Positions 60,684 through 64,000 of a DNA stretch of 64,000 nucleotides are shown in pieces. Source of the DNA: an uncultured Clostridia bacterium (GTDB taxonomy: Bacteria; Bacillota; Clostridia; Christensenellales; Borkfalkiaceae); assembly GCA_944354535.1 (NCBI GenBank), contig CALVPY010000008.1, forward strand, positions 1 to 64,000. The letters are read 5' to 3'. Below the pieces are notes generated by a model that saw nothing but the letters and a program-made list of their open reading frames with translations, was not told the DNA's origin and did no database searches. The stretch's first letter is position 1, and each line of letters opens with the position of its first letter. The translations under genes were made by a program, and so were the position numbers.

Positions 60684-60713
60684 TTGACATTACACCGATC
60701 GGTGTGATATAAT
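60684..60713 (+). promoter_or_regulatory. Strong promoter with operator 1 in its spacer
   Basis: TTGACA (60684-60689), 18-base spacer, TATAAT (60708-60713). The spacer is exactly the dyad TTACACCGATCGGTGTGA (60690-60707). It points away from the XRE gene. Confidence 0.88.
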
Positions 60714-60719
60714 CAAACA

Positions 60720-60840
60720 TAATTAAAGGAAAATGCTTTCAGGGAAAGGAGCCTTATGCGGACGCAGGGCTCCTTTCCCGCATAACACGATAAAAAAGCA
60801 CGCAAAAAGCGCCCTCCCGAAGGAGAGCGCTCATTTCGTT
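60720..60840 (+). ncRNA. Putative short hairpin RNA from the operator-controlled promoter
   Basis: The predicted +1 is near 60720. A perfect 12-pair stem (60742-60753 with 60768-60779) hides the AAAGGAG sequence against CTCCTTT. A second imperfect hairpin (60808-60831) is the gapA terminator read backwards. There is no convincing gene before the 3' end of gapA, so a small RNA or tiny peptide is inferred. Confidence 0.35.
60804..60831 (-). terminator. Rho-independent terminator after gapA
   Basis: AGCGCTCTCC, loop TTCG, GGAGGGCGCT followed by TTTTT on the minus strand, with one mismatch, about 20 bases past the gapA stop. Confidence 0.88.
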
Positions 60841-60850
60841 TAAGATCCGA

Positions 60851-61870
60851 TCAAAGCTCTGCGAAGTACTTGATCGTGCGCACCATCTGGCTGGTGTAGG
60901 AGTTCTCGTTGTCGTACCAGGAGACGACCTTGACGAGCGTCGTGCCGTCGCCCATGGGCATGCACTTGGTCTGCGTTGCATCGAACAGCGAGCCGTAGGT
61001 GATGCCGACGATATCGGAGGAGACGATCTCTTCCTCGGTGTAGCCGAAGGAAGCGGAGGAAGCGTCCTTCATCGCCTTGTTGACGGTGTCCTTATCGACT
61101 TCGCCTTCGCAGATCGCGACGAGCTGGGTGAGGGAACCGGTGGGAACGGGAACGCGCTGAGCGCAGCCGTCGAGCACGCCGTTGAGTTCGGGGATGACGA
61201 GGCCGATCGCCTTTGCAGCGCCCGTGGAGTTGGGGACGATGTTGACGGCAGCGGCGCGCGCACGGCGAAGATCGCCCTTGCGGTGAGGGCCGTCGAGCAC
61301 CATCTGGTCGCCCGTATAAGCGTGGATGGTCGTCATGTAGCCCTTCTTGATCTTAGCGAGCTTGTTGAGGGTATCTGCCATGGGAGCGAGGCAGTTGGTC
61401 GTGCAGGAAGCGGCGGAGATGATGGTATCCGACTTCTTGAGCGACTTCTCGTTGACGCTGAACACGACGGTGGGAAGATCGTTGCCCGCGGGAGCGGAGA
61501 TGACGACCTTCTTTGCGCCTGCATCGATGTGAGCCTGGCTCTTTGCCTTGGAGGTGTAGAAGCCCGTGCATTCGAGGACGACGTCTACGCCGATCTCGCC
61601 CCAGGGAAGGTTCTTTGCGTCCTTCTCGGCATAGATCTTGATGGTCTTGCCGCAGACGGTGATGGTGCCGGCTTCGTCGTCGGCGGACACGGTGTCTGCG
61701 TGCTCGTATCTGCCCTGAGCGGAGTCATACTTGAGAAGATGCGCGAGCATCTTGGGGCTGGTCAGGTCGTTGATCGCAACGATCTCATAGCCGTCCGCGC
61801 CGAACATCTGACGGAACGCAAGGCGGCCGATCCTGCCGAAGCCATTGATTGCAACTCTTACATTTGCCAT
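60851..61870 (-). CDS. gapA: Glyceraldehyde-3-phosphate dehydrogenase
   Basis: NAD-dependent glycolytic enzyme. 339 residues: [16 protein letters not shown] at the N-terminus, the catalytic cysteine in [12 protein letters not shown] near residue 155, [14 protein letters not shown], and the C-terminal [24 protein letters not shown] and AGGT lie upstream of the ATG at 61870. Monocistronic, with its own promoter and terminator. The usual pgk-tpiA-gpmI partners are not adjacent. Confidence 0.98.
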   Translation of the reverse strand: MANVRVAINGFGRIGRLAFRQMFGADGYEIVAINDLTSPKMLAHLLKYDSAQGRYEHADTVSADDEAGTITVCGKTIKIYAEKDAKNLPWGEIGVDVVLECTGFYTSKAKSQAHIDAGAKKVVISAPAGNDLPTVVFSVNEKSLKKSDTIISAASCTTNCLAPMADTLNKLAKIKKGYMTTIHAYTGDQMVLDGPHRKGDLRRARAAAVNIVPNSTGAAKAIGLVIPELNGVLDGCAQRVPVPTGSLTQLVAICEGEVDKDTVNKAMKDASSASFGYTEEEIVSSDIVGITYGSLFDATQTKCMPMGDGTTLVKVVSWYDNENSYTSQMVRTIKYFAEL

Positions 61871-61930
61871 AATACCTAAATCTCCTCTTTTTTCGGCCGC
61901 CGCACCTGCGGAAGCCGTATTTACCGTATT

Positions 61931-61959
61931 ATTTTAGCACATTCAAAAAAAGTAGTCAA
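61931..61959 (-). promoter_or_regulatory. Sigma-70-type promoter of gapA
   Basis: TTGACT (61954-61959), 17-base spacer, TAAAAT (61931-61936) on the minus strand. Confidence 0.88.
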
Positions 61960-62041
61960 GACATTTGGGAAATTTTCCCCTTTTCGGGCAACATTTCTGT
62001 CATTTTGACGCTTTTCGACTGCTTTTGAGAACAATTCTGCC

Positions 62042-63538
62042 TCAATCGACGAATTTCAGCACTTCGTCGAAGATCTTATCCGCCGAGACCGACGTCTTGA
62101 AGCGGATGGGTTTGTAGCGGATCTCTTTGAGGCTTTCGGGCACCTTCATCGCCGTTAAAAGATTGATGCGCTTGATGCCCTTGAAACTGTCTTTGACGTC
62201 GTTCCCCGTGAGCGCGTAGTAGACGGCCTGCGGGAATTTGTAGGGGCTCGCCGTCGAAACGACGACCATCGGGCCCGGTTTTACGGGCGGCGTCTCCTTT
62301 TCGAGCGATTCGTGATAGCGCTCGGCGACGAACATCGCAACGCCCGTATGCGGATCCATGGGATAACCGTACTCGGTGAAAAATTCATAGACGCAGTCCA
62401 CCGTGTCGTCCTCCGAAGCATAGCCCGCGTAGAACTGTTCGCGGATAGACTTGAGCTCTTCCGCCCGCACGGAATATTTGCCCGTCTTCACGAGGGCCTC
62501 CATGCGCTCCGAAGTAAGAGCGACGTCTCTTCCCGAGATCTCGAAAAGCAGGCGCTCGAGATTGGACGAGATGAGGATATCCATCGAGGGGGACATCGTT
62601 TTGAAGAAGGGGCGCTTGCTGTCGTACACGCCGCGCAGGATGAAGTCGGTGAGGACGTTGTTGCGGTTGGAGGCGCACACGAGTTTGCCGACGGGAAGAC
62701 CCATCTGCTTGGCATAGTACGCCGCGAGGATGTTGCCGAAATTGCCCGTGGGCACGGTAAAATCTACCTTATCCCCCATCCTGATCTGCTCGGAGGAGAC
62801 GAGATCGAGATAGGCGGAAAAATAGTAGGCGATCTGCGGTGCCAGCCTGCCGAAGTTGATGGAATTGGCGGACGAGAGGCGGATGCCCCGCTTTTTCAGC
62901 TCCTCTTTGCACTCCTCGGAGTGGAAGATGCGCTTGACCGTCGTCTGGCAGTCGTCGAAGTTGCCCTTGACCGCCACGACGTTGACGTTCTCCCCGTCCT
63001 GCGTACACATCTGCAGCTTCTGCATCTTGGAAACGCCGTCGTCGGGATAGACGACCATGATCTTGACGCCCTTCCTGTCGCGGAAGCCTTCGAGCGCCGC
63101 CTTGCCCGTATCGCCGCTCGTCGCGACGAGGATGAGGACGGTCTCCTTGATGCCCAGAAGGTCGCACCCCTTGCGGAGGAGGTAGGGAAGCACGGTGAGC
63201 GCCATATCCTTGAAGGCGCAGGTGGGGCCGTGATAGAGTTCGAGCATGAACATCCCGTTCTCCACCTTGACGAGGGGAGCGGCGTCGCCGTCATCGAATT
63301 GGGAATATGCCTCTTTGAGCGCAGACAAAAGCTCGTCCTTGTCGTATTCGTCAAAATACTTGGAAAGGACGAGGGCGGCGCGCTCGGGATAGTCCATCGC
63401 GAGCATACGCTCCATCTCCTCCGCCGAAACGGAGGGGAATTTTTCGGGGACGAAGAGCCCGCCGTCCTCGGCAAGCCCCTGCACGACGGCCTCGGCGCCC
63501 GTGACGCGTCCCTTCCCCCGCGTGCTTACAAAATACAT
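62042..63538 (-). CDS. thrC: Threonine synthase
   Basis: PLP enzyme converting O-phosphohomoserine to threonine. 498 residues of the longer (fungal/E. coli-like) class. The PLP lysine is in PTCAFKDMALTVLPYLL near residue 115; VATSGDTGKAALEGF and VPTGNFGNILAAYYAKQMGLP bind the cofactor phosphate. GGAGG precedes the ATG at 63538. No other threonine genes lie in the window. No clear terminator follows. Confidence 0.97.
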   Translation of the reverse strand: MYFVSTRGKGRVTGAEAVVQGLAEDGGLFVPEKFPSVSAEEMERMLAMDYPERAALVLSKYFDEYDKDELLSALKEAYSQFDDGDAAPLVKVENGMFMLELYHGPTCAFKDMALTVLPYLLRKGCDLLGIKETVLILVATSGDTGKAALEGFRDRKGVKIMVVYPDDGVSKMQKLQMCTQDGENVNVVAVKGNFDDCQTTVKRIFHSEECKEELKKRGIRLSSANSINFGRLAPQIAYYFSAYLDLVSSEQIRMGDKVDFTVPTGNFGNILAAYYAKQMGLPVGKLVCASNRNNVLTDFILRGVYDSKRPFFKTMSPSMDILISSNLERLLFEISGRDVALTSERMEALVKTGKYSVRAEELKSIREQFYAGYASEDDTVDCVYEFFTEYGYPMDPHTGVAMFVAERYHESLEKETPPVKPGPMVVVSTASPYKFPQAVYYALTGNDVKDSFKGIKRINLLTAMKVPESLKEIRYKPIRFKTSVSADKIFDEVLKFVD

Positions 63539-63673
63539 GAGTTTCCTCCTTCAGGGGCAAAGCGCCCTCTTAACGCCCGAAAACGCCCCTTGTAAAGAAA
63601 GGGACGTAACGGGAAATGTGTTCTGAACGTTTTTCTCGGGACGAGCCGCCAAAAAGGGCGGCCGCCTGCCGGC

Positions 63674-64000
63674 TCAAAGGTACTTCTTTGCGAATTCGGG
63701 AAGTTCCTCTTCCGCGCAGCTGCAGGTGATATAGATGGTGAGAGAGCGCATGAGGGCGACTTTCTCGAGCATATAGAAGAGCTGCGCCATATCCTTGATG
63801 GCCTTGCCGGCGATGCGTGCCACGCCGTCGACATAGACGAACTCGTTGTCGTAGCTGCCGGCGATGACGCCCTTGATGAAGCCGCAGAGCGCATCCTCGC
63901 CCGCAACGGAATAATCGGAAACGTCGATGAAGCGCACCTCGCGCCTCAGGTCATACATGTAACGCTTGGTATCGGTGATGAAAATCAAATGGCCCTTGGC
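63674..64000 (-). CDS. C-terminal part of a small P-loop ATPase-like protein (PilT-annotated family)
   Basis: The reading frame is open to the window edge (109 codons visible), so the N-terminus and any P-loop lie outside. The visible part has LIFITDTKRYMYDL, EVRFIDVSDYSVAGEDALCGFIKGVIAG, a YVDGVARIAG strand, and the ending AEEELPEFAKKYL. This resembles short clostridial proteins often labelled twitching motility protein PilT that are not true pilus ATPases; that match is from memory. It lies 135 bases upstream of thrC. The function is unknown. Confidence 0.6.
   Translation of the reverse strand, partial: AKGHLIFITDTKRYMYDLRREVRFIDVSDYSVAGEDALCGFIKGVIAGSYDNEFVYVDGVARIAGKAIKDMAQLFYMLEKVALMRSLTIYITCSCAEEELPEFAKKYL

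Noticed and set aside
60733..60843. 36-codon open frame behind the operator-controlled promoter
   Set aside because: The ribosome site is only about two bases from the ATG, and the frame runs through two hairpins, including the gapA terminator, so it reads as non-coding. It is kept only as a possible peptide within the XRE finding.
1..64000. Opposite-strand long frames (for example 3214-4191, 4641-6422, 44609-46888)
   Set aside because: These are high-GC shadows of firm genes such as trmFO, topA and the RlmD-type gene, rich in Arg/Ala with no domains.

Overview
The window looks like chromosome of a GC-rich, low-oxygen Firmicute of class Clostridia. The grounds are gene order and content: the hslUV-trmFO-topA-dprA cluster, the rpsB-tsf and pyrH-frr-uppS-cdsA-dxr-rseP clusters, and the yqfC-yqfD-phoH-pgpH-ybeY-era-yqzL-recO cluster known from Bacillus and Clostridia. 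There is also a V-type ATPase with Na+-site residues, a flavodiiron protein with rubredoxin (typical of anaerobes), and strong AGGAGG ribosome sites with TTGACA/TATAAT promoters. The yqfC and yqfD genes suggest an endospore-forming lineage. Nearly everything is housekeeping. No prophage, insertion sequence, CRISPR array, tRNA or rRNA was seen.

Layout. 1-7.5 kb (minus): dprA, topA, trmFO, hslV, hslU, hisS (cut by the window edge). 7.5-8.1 kb: a gene-free block of palindromes and direct repeats. 8.1-15.1 kb (minus): comM-like ATPase, a large GT-C-like membrane protein, rplS, a VanW protein, a PHP phosphoesterase and recF. 15.2-18.9 kb (plus): dnaA, mnmG and an acetyltransferase, divergent from recF. 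19-21 kb: an HD nucleotidase diverging from a TPP-riboswitch-controlled ThiT with an extra N-terminal membrane domain. 21-29.4 kb (minus): lipid/isoprenoid and translation genes, with a second repeat block at 27.3-27.7 kb. 29.6-35.2 kb: a membrane-bound XRE regulator, engB, lon, rubredoxin and flavodiiron protein. 35.3-44 kb: a nine-gene V-ATPase operon. 44.3-48.8 kb: RlmD-type methyltransferase, a three-gene cluster of unknown function (membrane protein, degenerate J-domain protein, DUF5685) and trpS. 49-52 kb: a 1031-residue surface lipoprotein with internal repeats. 52-54 kb: fba and a DUF3737 protein. 54.3-60.2 kb: the recO-era-phoH-yqfCD cluster. 60.4-64 kb: a small XRE regulator with paired operators, gapA, thrC and the tail of a P-loop protein.

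The most unusual signals are regulatory rather than new protein systems. (1) A lambda-like switch at 60.43-60.78 kb: a small XRE gene, two matching operators, a strong promoter whose spacer is filled by one operator, and only a short hairpin RNA downstream. (2) A structured intercistronic RNA inside the V-ATPase operon between subunits C and F. (3) Three genes whose predicted transcription start falls on the start codon (leaderless mRNAs). (4) A PhoB/OmpR-type triple direct repeat in front of a promoter at 30.4 kb. (5) Families of intergenic palindromic repeats. On the protein side, the DUF5685 protein carries two aspartate-rich motifs resembling squalene/phytoene synthases, and sits beside a J-domain protein lacking HPD. 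These functional readings are inferences from sequence alone; no database search was run.
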